Numbered from the stretch's first letter, positions 1-8,656 are shown. The stretch is 64,000 bases of DNA from Deltaproteobacteria bacterium (GCA_002719955.1 PBFW01000053.1:1-64000), one strand, 5' to 3'. Notes: generated by a model from the letters alone, not told the origin. A program made the numbers and translations.

Positions 1-569
1 GCGGGATCACGCGGCCCCTCGTCGGCGAATTCACTCGGATCCAGGACCCGGATCTCGATCGGATTGTCCAGGGACTCAGGCTCCGGCTCCCCCGTCGCCC
101 GCGCCCGCAAGATCGACCATTCCTCGAGACCCTCGGGCGATCCGGTCTCCGGCATCGCCCTCTGATGGCTGATTCCCTCTTCGGGCCGCGCGAAACTCGC
201 CGACATGTTGAAGATCGCCTCGCCCGACTGGTGAGCGACGATCCGGCGCGTTGTGAAGGTCTGGCCATCACGGATCCTGTCGACAACGAAGCGGATCGGA
301 ATGTCGTAGCGCCCCGGTCGCAGGAAATAGGCGTGGATCGAGTGGAGCAGACTGCTCGCTGGGTTTCCCCGGGTCTCGTGTTCGTCGAGGGTCGCCATGG
401 CCGCCCGAACGGATTGAGCGGCGACTAAGCCGCCGAAGAGGAGTCCCTCTCCCGGCCCCGGATCACCCAGAAAGAGGTCTCGGTCCAGGGGCTCGAGCAG
501 GAGCCGATCGCACAGATCGTCGATCGGGGTTCGGCCGGATTCTGGGGCGGGGGTCGTCGTCATGGGCAT
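1..569 (-). CDS. Acyl-CoA thioesterase, TesB/TE-II type (C-terminus cut by window edge)
   Basis: This is the N-terminal ~189 codons of an acyl-CoA thioesterase that would hydrolyse fatty acyl-CoA to free acid and CoA in the cytosol. It is absent from the ORF track because it runs off the left edge. The translated minus strand shows the double-hotdog N-terminal pattern of TesB: a conserved LLFGGLVAAQS segment, then SLHSIHAYFLRPG-like sequence and RIRDGQTFTTRRIVAHQSGEAIF. I chose the upstream ATG of the MPMTTT start because an AGGGA Shine-Dalgarno lies about seven bases ahead; an internal ATG two codons later is possible. It is divergent from the TetR gene downstream, which might regulate it. 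Family assignment is confident; the catalytic C-terminal domain is not visible. Confidence 0.85.
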   Translation of the reverse strand, partial: MPMTTTPAPESGRTPIDDLCDRLLLEPLDRDLFLGDPGPGEGLLFGGLVAAQSVRAAMATLDEHETRGNPASSLLHSIHAYFLRPGRYDIPIRFVVDRIRDGQTFTTRRIVAHQSGEAIFNMSASFARPEEGISHQRAMPETGSPEGLEEWSILRARATGEPEPESLDNPIEIRVLDPSEFADEGPRDP

Positions 570-745
570 TCTGGTTCCCTGCGAGGAGGGCCGTCGTCGC
601 GCGGCGCCGCACCGTAGCAGAGGTCCCCGAGGTCGAACGCAAACCAAGCGCGTTGGCCGAATCGGGGACGATTGCGATTGGGCGGGCGTTCCTGACTCAA
701 CAGAAATGGTAGAACTAAATAATTGATCCGCATTGAAATAAAATA

Positions 746-771
746 TAGTAACCATAAACTTAGAGTTACTA
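746..771. promoter_or_regulatory. Inverted repeat, putative TetR operator
   Basis: A perfect 7-bp inverted repeat, TAGTAAC-N12-GTTACTA, sits in a strikingly AT-rich stretch just before the TetR start codon. Its place and symmetry suit an autoregulatory operator for the adjacent repressor, which could also control the divergent thioesterase. Function is inferred from position only. Confidence 0.5.
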
Positions 772-798
772 GTATTTATAATAATGAGGATTGAGAGA

Positions 799-1500
799 AT
801 GTCTGTCGGATTGTCCAGGCTGACGAGAGCCTCGAAAAAGGCGCGCACCCGCGAACGGATTCTTGCGAATGCGATCGCATTGTTTTCAGATCGTGGGATT
901 CGCCGGACGAGACTGGCCGAGGTGGCCTCCGCGAGTCAGATCTCGGAGGCGACACTCTTCAATTATTTTCCCACGAAGGGGCGTTTGGCGGAAGCCTGGG
1001 TACGCGGTGAGGTCGCGGCGATCCTGGCGAGGGTGATCGCGGATTCGCTCGATCGGGACGGAAGCCTGCGTTCAGCGATTCGTGCGGCCTGCCGTGAGAT
1101 CGCGGGCATCTCGATTCTCGAACCGGCGCTTCGTTTCGAGGCCTGGCAAGAAGTTGGGCGGGCCGTGGGAACCCCGCAGACCGAGGAGGGCCTGCTCGCG
1201 GTGGGATTGCGGGCGGAACAGAAACGCGAACGTGTTCGCGCGGATATTCCGGCCGTCGATCTCGCCGAGATTCTGCAGGATGCGATCGAAGGCGGCCTGA
1301 TCGCCGGTCTGCGGAACCGGGTCGATCTGGGCGAAGGCACGGCCACCGGTGCTCCGGATGAGGCCGACCTGTTTCGTGCCATTCGGTCTCGGGTCGATCT
1401 CGTTCTCGATGGGTTCCGCAAGCGGAACGAGCGGGTATCCGCTCCGGCACCGCGTTCCGCCTCGCTGCGGCGGGCTACGCGTCCGGGGCCGAGAACGTGA
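799..1500 (+). CDS. TetR/AcrR family transcriptional regulator
   Basis: A DNA-binding repressor of about 233 residues. The N-terminal TetR_N helix-turn-helix is clear: RTRERILANAIALFSDRG leads into the recognition helix region ending in SEATLFNYFPTKG (about residues 15-62). The C-terminal ligand-binding half has no recognisable specificity. The ORF track begins five codons earlier at an ATG with no ribosome site; the second ATG has AGGA eight bases upstream, so I start there. An AT-rich promoter with a 7-bp inverted repeat precedes it, suggesting autoregulation. Its divergent neighbour is an acyl-CoA thioesterase, so a fatty acyl or lipid-like effector is plausible but unproven. Its 3' end overlaps the convergent DUF2914 gene by 26 bases. 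Confidence 0.9.
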   Translation: MSVGLSRLTRASKKARTRERILANAIALFSDRGIRRTRLAEVASASQISEATLFNYFPTKGRLAEAWVRGEVAAILARVIADSLDRDGSLRSAIRAACREIAGISILEPALRFEAWQEVGRAVGTPQTEEGLLAVGLRAEQKRERVRADIPAVDLAEILQDAIEGGLIAGLRNRVDLGEGTATGAPDEADLFRAIRSRVDLVLDGFRKRNERVSAPAPRSASLRRATRPGPRT

Positions 1501-1963
1501 ATGTCTCGGCTCCGACGACCTCGCCGTCGCCGGCTACGATTTCGACGGTCCAGTCCCCGATCCAGTCCTCCCGCAATTCCTTGCTCGACCAGACTCTCCA
1601 GCGCGGCCCGCGGACAGCGAAGGGGACCTCGGCAACGGTCTTGCCATCGTAGATCCAGCGATGGGTCACGGTTTGTCCCGAGAGCCGCCTTAGATCCGAG
1701 AAAAGGAAGATCTTTCGAGTCTCATTCGACACGAACGTGACCTGATCGACAGGCTCCCGGTTTTCGACTGCGGTCGTGAACTGAGCGAGAACGTTGGGCA
1801 GTGCGCTGGGAAGGGTGCTTGCCTCGATCGTTTCGGGATCCTCGGGTGCGTTTTGGGCGAGAGCCTGCCCACTCCCCCCGAGCAGCAGCACGAGGCCGGT
1901 CAAGGCGCCGAGAGCGGGGATCCAAAGCAGCGAGCTGGATTCGAATGGGGCGAGAGAAGCCAT
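1475..1963 (-). CDS. Exported DUF2914 domain protein
   Basis: A 162-residue protein with an N-terminal hydrophobic segment (ALGALTGLVLLLGGSGQALAQ) that looks like a signal peptide or anchor. The rest matches the DUF2914 pattern: a strand region with FLFSDLRRLSGQTVTHRW, then YDGKTVAEVPFAV, GPRWRVWSSK and a closing G-x-WTVEIV stretch. DUF2914 is a small beta-rich domain of unknown function often attached to membrane or periplasmic proteins. A GGAGG ribosome site about ten bases upstream supports the start. It converges with the TetR gene and overlaps its 3' end; a divergent histidine phosphatase lies upstream with two hairpins between them. Family is fairly sure; role unknown. Confidence 0.8.
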   Translation of the reverse strand: MASLAPFESSSLLWIPALGALTGLVLLLGGSGQALAQNAPEDPETIEASTLPSALPNVLAQFTTAVENREPVDQVTFVSNETRKIFLFSDLRRLSGQTVTHRWIYDGKTVAEVPFAVRGPRWRVWSSKELREDWIGDWTVEIVAGDGEVVGAETFTFSAPDA

Positions 1964-1990
1964 CCGGGAATACCCTCCACGCGGGCGTGC

Positions 1991-2034
1991 TCGCTCGATT
2001 GCCGTCGATCGAGCGAGTGCCTGTCCCCGACAGG
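1991..2034. promoter_or_regulatory. Two adjacent hairpins between divergent genes
   Basis: The short divergent interval holds a perfect 9-bp inverted repeat (TCGCTCGAT, 8-nt spacer, ATCGAGCGA) followed four bases later by a 6-bp hairpin CCTGTC-CCC-GACAGG. Neither is followed by a T-run. They could be operators or 5' mRNA structures for either flanking gene. Only the symmetry is seen directly. Confidence 0.35.
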
Positions 2035-2086
2035 GTAGCGACTTTCACGACGGGGGACGCACATCGATCGGCGCTAGGGTCGGGCG

Positions 2087-2671
2087 ATGGAATTGATCCT
2101 GATCCGACATGCCGAGCCGATCGAGGAGGCCCGGAGCGATGGCTCACCGGCCGACCCTCCGCTCAGCGATCGCGGTCGTGCCCAGGCCCGGGCGGTCGCG
2201 GGATGGCTTTCGTTTCGGGGGATCGATCGGATTCTTTCCAGCCCCGCACTTCGCGCTCGACAGACGGCCGAGGAAATGGCGCGTCGGGCGGGTCTCGAAA
2301 TCAGCATCGACGACCGCTTGCGCGACGCGAATGCGCAGGCCGATCGCTACATACCGCGCGAGGTGCAAAAGTCGCGTGACCCGGAGGCCTATCGCGCACG
2401 CCTCGACGAGTATCGCGGCTCCTCCCGTCTGGCTGGAATCGCGAATCGCGTCGCCGAGTCTCTCGACGCGTGGACATCGCTTTGTCGGGGTGAGAGGGTG
2501 GCGGTCTTCTGCCATGGCTCGGTGATCAACGTTTACGCCGCGCGCGTACTCGGGCTCGAAAACCGGGCGTTTTTGGAGCCAGACTATGCGAGCAGCCACC
2601 GTTTTTTGGTTTCCGAGATGGGGGTTCGCAGCCTGCAAAGCCTGAATGAGACCGCATATTTGCCCAGTTGA
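2087..2671 (+). CDS. Histidine phosphatase (phosphoglycerate mutase-like) family protein
   Basis: A 194-residue cytosolic phosphatase of the histidine phosphatase superfamily. The N-terminal catalytic RHG-type motif reads LILIRHAEP (His at residue 8), followed by LSDRGRAQARAVAGWL and SSPALRARQTAEEMARR, the usual phosphate-pocket arginines. The second catalytic histidine lies in VAVFCHGSVINVYAARVL. The family includes SixA, alpha-ribazole phosphatase and broad-range phosphomonoesterases, and no feature here fixes the substrate. It stands alone, divergent from DUF2914. Family confidence is high, substrate unknown. Confidence 0.88.
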   Translation: MELILIRHAEPIEEARSDGSPADPPLSDRGRAQARAVAGWLSFRGIDRILSSPALRARQTAEEMARRAGLEISIDDRLRDANAQADRYIPREVQKSRDPEAYRARLDEYRGSSRLAGIANRVAESLDAWTSLCRGERVAVFCHGSVINVYAARVLGLENRAFLEPDYASSHRFLVSEMGVRSLQSLNETAYLPS

Positions 2672-2790
2672 GTTGCAAATTTTGCCTACGTGTTGCCAGC
2701 CCGGAACCCACAGGAAATTGACCGCGGGACGAATTTTCTTTGCCACTTCTCCGGTGCCGCCGTGTTAAGTAAAGAGAGGGAACGAGATCT

Positions 2791-2885
2791 CACGGCCTGC
2801 CTATCCCGAGAAACCAGCGCAGATTGCCGTGGGCGTCAATTTGCTGGGCTGACCTGGGAAGGGATCGGGAATTAGGCAGGCCGTG
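2791..2885. ncRNA. Putative structured RNA: 95-nt bulged stem-loop in a 470-nt intergenic gap
   Basis: The gap between the phosphatase and the double-CNB gene contains a long near-perfect stem. The outer arms CACGGCCTGCCTA and TAGGCAGGCCGTG pair over 13 bp; a 2-nt bulge (AT) on the 3' side is followed by 6 more pairs, TCCCGA with TCGGGA. The ~55-nt interior can form a second hairpin, CCAGC...ATTG with CAAT..GCTGG. It resembles a small structured RNA or a long 5'-UTR element rather than a rho-independent terminator, as no T-tract follows either arm. I could not match it to SRP, 6S, tmRNA or a known riboswitch by eye. The rest of the gap shows no convincing gene; the track ORFs there are shadows. 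Confidence 0.4.
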
Positions 2886-3144
2886 TCTCGCTTCCCCCCG
2901 CGTGCCCTATGCATTCGAGCATCCCATGGGCGTCCAGGATTTTCTGTTCAGGGGTTGTGCGGCGCGGAGGACGAGGGAGGGATGGGTGACGTCCATCACG
3001 CGCGACCTCCCACACTCGGCCGAATGATCCCTTACCCCCCCTGCCGCATCGGCTCGTGTTCCTTCGAGCCGGTTCCTGATCGGGTTCTGCGGTGGTCTGT
3101 GAGCCGATCCGGATCTGCAATGACGGATGGGGCAGAGGATCGCG

Positions 3145-4638
3145 ATGCCCTCCGTCCAACAACTGAAACAGCGCCTGGTGCGGACTCTGAGAGCGAAGAA
3201 GCTCGACGCCGCGTTGGGTGCACTCGACATGCTCGCGCAGGAGGAGCCCGAGGATCCGAACTGGCCCTGGCGCGCGGCACGTCTGCTCCGCGCACGGGCG
3301 GATACGCCCGGTGAGATCGCTGCGCTCCGTCGAGCGCTCGAGTTGCAGGTCGATCAGGGGCTCGTGCTCGACGCGATCGCGAGTTGCAATGCGATTCTCG
3401 AGGTTGCGCCGGATGACGCAGGCACCCTCGAAACGATGGATCTGCTCTACCTCGAGGGTTCCTGGGGCGGGTCGGTGCCGGCCGGCGCTGCTGAATCCAC
3501 GATCAGCCCGGATCCATCCGATTCGAGGCGCGCTGATCTTTCTAAAGACACGACGGGGGCACCGCTCGATTCGCTTCGTTTGACGGAATGTGTGCCGGGC
3601 GCGCGCTCGATCCGGATGGGCGACGCGGCGTCCGGTCGGATCAAAGAGATCCCGATCGACGGGAAGCTTTGCCTCGATGACGAGACCGCTCTCGATCTGC
3701 ATCTCGACGAATGGTCCTCCTGCCAGGGCTTGAAGGATATTGCGACCGCCCAATCCCTCTGCCGGCTCGGTGATGCGCGCCCGAGCGTGGGCCTGCCGGG
3801 AGGACGGCCAGAACGTGGAGCTTCACTTCGGGCGGAGCTCGCGAATATCCCTCTTTTCGGAGAGCTCGATCCCGCGAGTCTGCACACGCTGATCCGAAAG
3901 GTTCGCGTCGTCTCGCTCGAGGCGGGCCAGGTACTCTTTCGGGAGGGGGATCCGGCCAATAGCCTCTATATCGTCGTCGACGGCGCAGTCGTCCCGATTG
4001 CCGAGGGAACGCGCCGACGAAAGCTCGCCGTTCTCGAGCGGGGAGAATTCTTCGGCGAGATCGGTCTGATGGCGAAACAGCCGCGTAATGCCACCATCGA
4101 GGCGCTCGTGGACAGCAAGCTGCTCGCGATCGGTCGCCGCGTCGTGTGGGAATTGATCGACGAAGCGCCGAGCGTTGCTCAGGGAATTCTGCGTTTCTTG
4201 CGCGCGCGTCTGATCGATCGCCAGATGCGCACGAACCTCTTCTTCTTCGCCTTCGTTCATGCCAAGCGCGAAGCGGTCGCACGCCAATTCCGATTCCTCG
4301 AGGTCGAGGATGGGGCTACGCTCATCGAAGCCGGCCGCCCGCCTGATGGCCTTTTCGTCGTTCTCTCCGGTTCCCTCGCTGTGATCGAGCAGAGGGGGGA
4401 AGCGAACAAGGTGCTCGACACGCTCGAACTGGGGGATGTCTTCGGGGGGCTCTCCTTGCTCGACGGACGTGTGGCCCCCGCGGATGTCGTCGCGACGGGG
4501 AAGTGTTGGCTCGTGGTCTTGGGTGAAGGGCGTTTTCGGAGGATTCTCGAGGCGAATCCCCGTCTCGACCGCGTCCTGAGACGCATCGCAGGGGAGAAGA
4601 CCAAGCGCCTCGATCGCGGTTCAGTCGTGGCTCTTTAG
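3145..4638 (+). CDS. Protein with N-terminal helical repeat and two cyclic nucleotide-binding domains
   Basis: About 497 residues. The first ~110 residues are helical and TPR-like (KLDAALGALDMLAQEEPEDPNW, then RALELQVDQGLVLDAIASCN). An acidic, low-complexity linker follows. Two cNMP-binding beta-roll domains occupy the C-terminal half: the first begins IPLFGELDPASLHTL and holds the phosphate-binding cassette-like GEFFGEIGLMAKQPRNATIEA; the second begins FRFLEVEDGATLIEAG and has a degenerate cassette (GDVFGGLSLLDGRVAPADVVA). No HTH or kinase domain is present, so it is a sensor or adaptor rather than a CRP-type regulator. The start six codons inside the track ORF is preferred because AGAGGA precedes it at good spacing. 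Its end overlaps the convergent protease gene by 18 bases. Confidence 0.85.
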   Translation: MPSVQQLKQRLVRTLRAKKLDAALGALDMLAQEEPEDPNWPWRAARLLRARADTPGEIAALRRALELQVDQGLVLDAIASCNAILEVAPDDAGTLETMDLLYLEGSWGGSVPAGAAESTISPDPSDSRRADLSKDTTGAPLDSLRLTECVPGARSIRMGDAASGRIKEIPIDGKLCLDDETALDLHLDEWSSCQGLKDIATAQSLCRLGDARPSVGLPGGRPERGASLRAELANIPLFGELDPASLHTLIRKVRVVSLEAGQVLFREGDPANSLYIVVDGAVVPIAEGTRRRKLAVLERGEFFGEIGLMAKQPRNATIEALVDSKLLAIGRRVVWELIDEAPSVAQGILRFLRARLIDRQMRTNLFFFAFVHAKREAVARQFRFLEVEDGATLIEAGRPPDGLFVVLSGSLAVIEQRGEANKVLDTLELGDVFGGLSLLDGRVAPADVVATGKCWLVVLGEGRFRRILEANPRLDRVLRRIAGEKTKRLDRGSVVAL

Positions 4639-6312
4639 TTCGCGCAGGCTCTTCTCCGCTTTCTTGGGGGCACTCTCGTCGCTTTCGCCCCCTCCCTCCT
4701 GCTCGGGGGGATCCGTTTCCGGTTTCGGCAGGTAGGGCTCGGCGATTCCGATCTTGATCGGCGTACGGTGTGCGAGCGGGGTGGAGGCGTAGAGACCATT
4801 CAGGACGCCCGTGAAGACGAGTTCGAGTTCGTTGCGGGTTCGCGTCGAGAGGGCCTGCAGCGTCTCGTTCTCGAGGGCGCGCGCGATGCGCAGCCGAGTC
4901 ACCCTGAGCGAGCGGACCCCATCGTCGTCGAGGGGACGGAAGCTATGCGCGAATGCGCGGGCGCGGCCTCGGAATCGGGTTCCTGAGTCTGCCACGCTGA
5001 GCACGGTCAATCGGTAGACGAGATCTCCGTAGCGAACGAATGTCATCTGCGCGCCGAGGCCGCTCGTCGCGCGCCCCTCGATTCGGATCGCCGGCAATTC
5101 GCCGATCTTGATTTCACGCCGTTCCCGGATGTGGATCCGCATGTCCTCGAACTCGCTCTCGATGAAATCATCGACGACCTTGGAGAGCTCGACGTCGCCC
5201 CCCCCCACGACCGTCAATGTGGCCTGGGCATCGCGCGCGGGTGAGAGGGCACGTACGGCTTGTTGAGTGTTCATCGTCGTCCAACCCTGCGGAAAACGGA
5301 TCGAGAAGCGCAGTTCGGGGTGGACGAACCGGTTCTCGTCGTCGAAGAGTCCGCCGGCGGGATCGTCCCCGATGATCAGACCGTCGATCATTTCGTAGAA
5401 ACCGTTCGTCTTGTCGCTCGCGACGCCGGGTACGCGTTTCCACTCGAGTGTGGTTGCCCGATTGGAGGCGAGCGCCGAGCGTTCTGGACTCGTCGGGTGG
5501 GTGGCGAGGAAGTTCGGCAAGCGTGACCACCCGACGACATAGCGCTCCGAGGCATCGAGTTTGCGCAGAAAGCGGGCGATTCCTTCAGGGTCATAACCCG
5601 CCCGTGCGGCCAGGATCTGCCCGCCGCGGTCGGCATCCCTTTCCTGGTCGCGACCATAGGCGGCGATTCTGGCGGCGCGCAGCAAGCCGATGGCGAGGGG
5701 ATTCATGCGACGGTTGTACTCGATCCGGGCCGAGGTGTGGCGCTCAGCCGCGTGTGTGATTTCGTGTCCGAGGACACCCGCCAGTTCGTCCTCGCTCGTG
5801 ACGAGCGCGAGCAGGCCTCGGGAGACGAAGATCTTGCCGCCCGGCAGCGCGAACGCATTGGGCGCGCTCTGATCGACGATCTTGAATTCGTAGTCGAAGG
5901 GCCGATTCGGAGCGTGTCGGAGAAGGCGGACGGCGACGCTCCGTACATATCGGTTCAGCGCCTCGTCTGCGACCAGACCGAGTTCGGCCTCGATCGACTC
6001 GGTCTGATCTTCGCCGACCCGTCGGTCGTCGTAGACCGTGTCCAGTACGACGCGCCCAGGACCGCTTTTCTTCTCGTTCTCGTCGTCGGCCGGCTCGGTT
6101 TCGACAGTCTCCTCGGACGCCTCCTCCCCCGATCCGGATTCTCCGGGGTGTCCAGGCTCAGCGGGGGGCAAGGCTTCGCCGGGTGCTTGGGGTGTCGTCG
6201 ATCGCTCGGCTTTTGTCGAAGTCTGGGCGCTGCGCGATTCGGCGTCGGGTGAGGACGCGCAACTCGCGATCAGCAGCGCGAAAACGAAGACGAGTGCGGC
6301 TTTTCCTGTCAC
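4621..6312 (-). CDS. M48 family metalloprotease, lipoprotein
   Basis: A 563-residue secreted zinc protease. The N-terminus is a lipoprotein signal with lipobox IASC (Cys about residue 18), then ~70 residues of Pro/Glu-rich linker. The peptidase domain contains the zinc motif HEITH (about 183-187) within LGHEITHAAERHTS and a downstream glutamate ligand in DQERDADRGG, as in BepA/YfgC-type periplasmic proteases that handle outer-membrane protein assembly. The C-terminal ~200 residues resemble the extra beta domain seen in such M48 proteins, with a predicted-role region around FSIRFPQGW. It probably acts at the inner face of the outer membrane. It converges on the double-CNB gene and is divergent from gpmI. 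Confidence 0.9.
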   Translation of the reverse strand: MTGKAALVFVFALLIASCASSPDAESRSAQTSTKAERSTTPQAPGEALPPAEPGHPGESGSGEEASEETVETEPADDENEKKSGPGRVVLDTVYDDRRVGEDQTESIEAELGLVADEALNRYVRSVAVRLLRHAPNRPFDYEFKIVDQSAPNAFALPGGKIFVSRGLLALVTSEDELAGVLGHEITHAAERHTSARIEYNRRMNPLAIGLLRAARIAAYGRDQERDADRGGQILAARAGYDPEGIARFLRKLDASERYVVGWSRLPNFLATHPTSPERSALASNRATTLEWKRVPGVASDKTNGFYEMIDGLIIGDDPAGGLFDDENRFVHPELRFSIRFPQGWTTMNTQQAVRALSPARDAQATLTVVGGGDVELSKVVDDFIESEFEDMRIHIRERREIKIGELPAIRIEGRATSGLGAQMTFVRYGDLVYRLTVLSVADSGTRFRGRARAFAHSFRPLDDDGVRSLRVTRLRIARALENETLQALSTRTRNELELVFTGVLNGLYASTPLAHRTPIKIGIAEPYLPKPETDPPEQEGGGESDESAPKKAEKSLRELKSHD

Positions 6313-6413
6313 GGTCGCACTCCGTCGTTGGGCGGATCCGTCGTCGAGTCTATCATCCGGACCGATCGCGGGCCTCGGTCGGCCATGTGAGGACGGGTGA
6401 GGGGACTCGATCG

Positions 6414-8102
6414 ATGAGTGAGTGGACGCTCCAGAAGAATACGCGGTTCCCCGGCCTGAAGGGACCCATCGTCGTCTGTGTCATGGATGGAGTCGGCGTA
6501 GGACGTCGCGACGGGTCGGATGCAGTCTGGCTCGCTCGCACCCCGACGCTCGATCGGCTCGCCGAATCGGGACCGACCGCAGAGCTCGTCGCTCACGGGA
6601 GGGCCGTCGGGATGCCTTCCGACAGCGATATGGGCAATAGCGAGGTCGGGCACAACGTGCTCGGGGCGGGGCGCGTTTTTGATCAGGGCGCGAAGCTCGT
6701 CGCTGGGGCGATTGCGGAGGGAACGCTCTTCGAGGGAGCCCAGGCCCACGTCTGGCGGGACCTCGTCGAAGGGGTCCGAAATCGTCATTCCACATTCCAT
6801 TTCCTGGGGCTCCTCTCCGACGGCAACGTTCATGGTCACATCGATCATCTCTTTTCGCTGCTGCGTCGTTGTGATCGGGAGGGGATCGAACGCGCACGAA
6901 TCCATGTTCTGCTCGATGGCCGAGACGTTTCAGAGACGAGCGCCCTCGACTATGTCGATGCGCTCGAAGCATTGCTCGAAACGATCTCGGAGAAGCCCCG
7001 ACGCGACTATCGGATCGCTTCCGGCGGAGGCCGGATGACGACGACCATGGATCGCTACGGAGCGGATTGGGGGATGGTCGAACGCGGTTGGAAGACGCAT
7101 GTCAGGGGGGAGGGTCGCGGCTTCGAGAATTGTCGGCGGGCCATCGAAACGTTTCGAGGAGAGTCGGCTGGGATCGGTGACCAGATGCTGCCCCCATTCG
7201 TCGTTATCGAGGGAGAGGGGAAGCCCGTCGGTCCCGTCGTCGACGGTGATGCGTTCGTCCTCTTCAACTTTCGCGGGGATCGGGCGATCGAGATCAGTCA
7301 GGCCTTCGAGTCGGAGCAGCTACCCTATTTCGATCGAGGTTCCCGCCCCGACGTGCACTTTGCGGGCATGATGGAATACGATGGGGATTTGCATCTGCCC
7401 TCCCGTTTTCTGGTCGCCCCGCCGATCATCGATCGCACACTCGGTGAATTCCTCTCTCGCGCCGGCCTCCCGCAGCTCGCGATCAGCGAAACCCAGAAAT
7501 TCGGGCACGTCACGTATTTCTGGAATGGGAACAAGAGCGGCGCCTTCGACGAAGATCTCGAGACCTACGTCAAGGTCGCTTCCGACGCTCGTCCTTTCGA
7601 AGAGCAGCCCGGGATGAGGGCTTCCGAGATCACCGATCGTTTGATCGAGCAACTGCGGTCCGGTCGTTATCGACTGGCTCGGGTGAACTACGCAAACGGG
7701 GATATGGTCGGCCACACGGGGTATCTCGAGGCGACCGTTCAGGCGGTCGAAGCCGTGGATTCTCAACTCGCGCGACTCCTGCCCGTCATCGAGGATCTGG
7801 GTGGCGCGTTGATCGTCACAGCAGATCACGGAAACGCGGACTGCATGTTCGAAATCGATGAGAGGACCGGTGAGCCGGTGCTGAACGCGAGGGGCGATAT
7901 CCAGCCCAAGACGAGTCATACACTGAATCCGGTTCCCTTTCATGTATTCGTTCCGGGGGCGAAGATTTCGCTGGCAGCGTGTGCAGCGGGAAGTGCTAGG
8001 CCCGGCCTCGCCAATGTGGCCAGCAGTGTTCTGTCGTTGATGGGATTCGACGCGCCAGAGGATTACGAACCGACACTCATCGCTTGTATCGATCGCCCCT
8101 GA
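6414..8102 (+). CDS. gpmI: 2,3-bisphosphoglycerate-independent phosphoglycerate mutase
   Basis: Interconverts 3- and 2-phosphoglycerate in glycolysis using two metal ions. The alkaline-phosphatase-fold signatures are clear: first metal site in VCVMDGVGVG, the phospho-accepting serine in DMGNSEVGHN (about residue 76), substrate segment LLDGRDVSETSALDY, GGGRMTTTMDRY, FNFRGDRA, and the C-terminal metal ligands in TADHGNAD and KTSHTLNPVPF. At 562 residues it is longer than the ~510-residue E. coli form and nearer in length to plant-type iPGM. The track ORF starts 77 codons upstream inside the neighbour's promoter; the MSEW start is chosen because GAGGGGA lies eight bases ahead. Monocistronic, divergent from the M48 gene. 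Confidence 0.96.
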   Translation: MSEWTLQKNTRFPGLKGPIVVCVMDGVGVGRRDGSDAVWLARTPTLDRLAESGPTAELVAHGRAVGMPSDSDMGNSEVGHNVLGAGRVFDQGAKLVAGAIAEGTLFEGAQAHVWRDLVEGVRNRHSTFHFLGLLSDGNVHGHIDHLFSLLRRCDREGIERARIHVLLDGRDVSETSALDYVDALEALLETISEKPRRDYRIASGGGRMTTTMDRYGADWGMVERGWKTHVRGEGRGFENCRRAIETFRGESAGIGDQMLPPFVVIEGEGKPVGPVVDGDAFVLFNFRGDRAIEISQAFESEQLPYFDRGSRPDVHFAGMMEYDGDLHLPSRFLVAPPIIDRTLGEFLSRAGLPQLAISETQKFGHVTYFWNGNKSGAFDEDLETYVKVASDARPFEEQPGMRASEITDRLIEQLRSGRYRLARVNYANGDMVGHTGYLEATVQAVEAVDSQLARLLPVIEDLGGALIVTADHGNADCMFEIDERTGEPVLNARGDIQPKTSHTLNPVPFHVFVPGAKISLAACAAGSARPGLANVASSVLSLMGFDAPEDYEPTLIACIDRP

Positions 8103-8179
8103 GCGCAGCGGTGATCACGGGTCCCGCAGCGGTTCCGAGCGGGGCGATCTCCTCTTCAGATTCGACCTGGGGAGGGCTT

Positions 8180-8656
8180 CTATAAGGTGTCGGTCATCTT
8201 GCCCACGAGCCGAGTGAACTCATCCTGCTCCGATTCCGGCAGGACCTGCTTGATGTGCCCGACCAGCCCCATCAAGCTCTCATGGCAGCGCCGCAGCGCG
8301 TCCACGGCGGCGGGGGTGGATTCGAGTACGACCGAGCGACGATCGTCTGGATTCGGGTGACGGGTGACGAGTCCGCGCGCCTGCAGCCGGTCGACGATCG
8401 CGGTCATCGTGCTGCGAGGGAGGTTGAGATCCGCGACGAGACGCTTGACGCTGGTTGGCCCGGAGGCCGCCAGCAGCGCCACGAGATCGAGTTCTCTTCC
8501 AAATAATCCCGTCGATGATTCGAGATCGACACTTCTCAGTCGCAATCTCAGACTCATGTGAACCAGGAGTTCGAGGAGCTTGTGGTCTCGATCCGACACG
8601 GGCGGGGTAGGCGGCGACGGGCCGGGTTGGGACGAGCCTTGTTCGAGCGCATTCAT
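8180..8656 (-). CDS. MarR family transcriptional regulator
   Basis: A 158-residue winged-helix regulator. Helices leading into the DNA-binding domain read GRELDLVALLAASGPTSVKRLVADLNLPRSTMTAIVDRLQARGLV, followed by the wing HPNPDDRRSVVLEST, which is the typical MarR DxRxxxV/L signature. I use the internal ATG (MNALEQ) because GGAGGG precedes it by six bases; the longer track ORF has no such site. It is divergent from a CaiB/BaiF CoA transferase, and the interval contains an 18-bp palindrome, so it may control that CoA transferase and itself. The effector is unknown; a phenolic or acyl-CoA ligand would be typical of the family. Confidence 0.9.
   Translation of the reverse strand: MNALEQGSSQPGPSPPTPPVSDRDHKLLELLVHMSLRLRLRSVDLESSTGLFGRELDLVALLAASGPTSVKRLVADLNLPRSTMTAIVDRLQARGLVTRHPNPDDRRSVVLESTPAAVDALRRCHESLMGLVGHIKQVLPESEQDEFTRLVGKMTDTL

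Noticed and set aside
2872-3753. 293-residue minus-strand ORF
   Set aside because: It overlaps the double-CNB gene antisense with Arg-rich low-complexity composition and no domain; a shadow of that gene.
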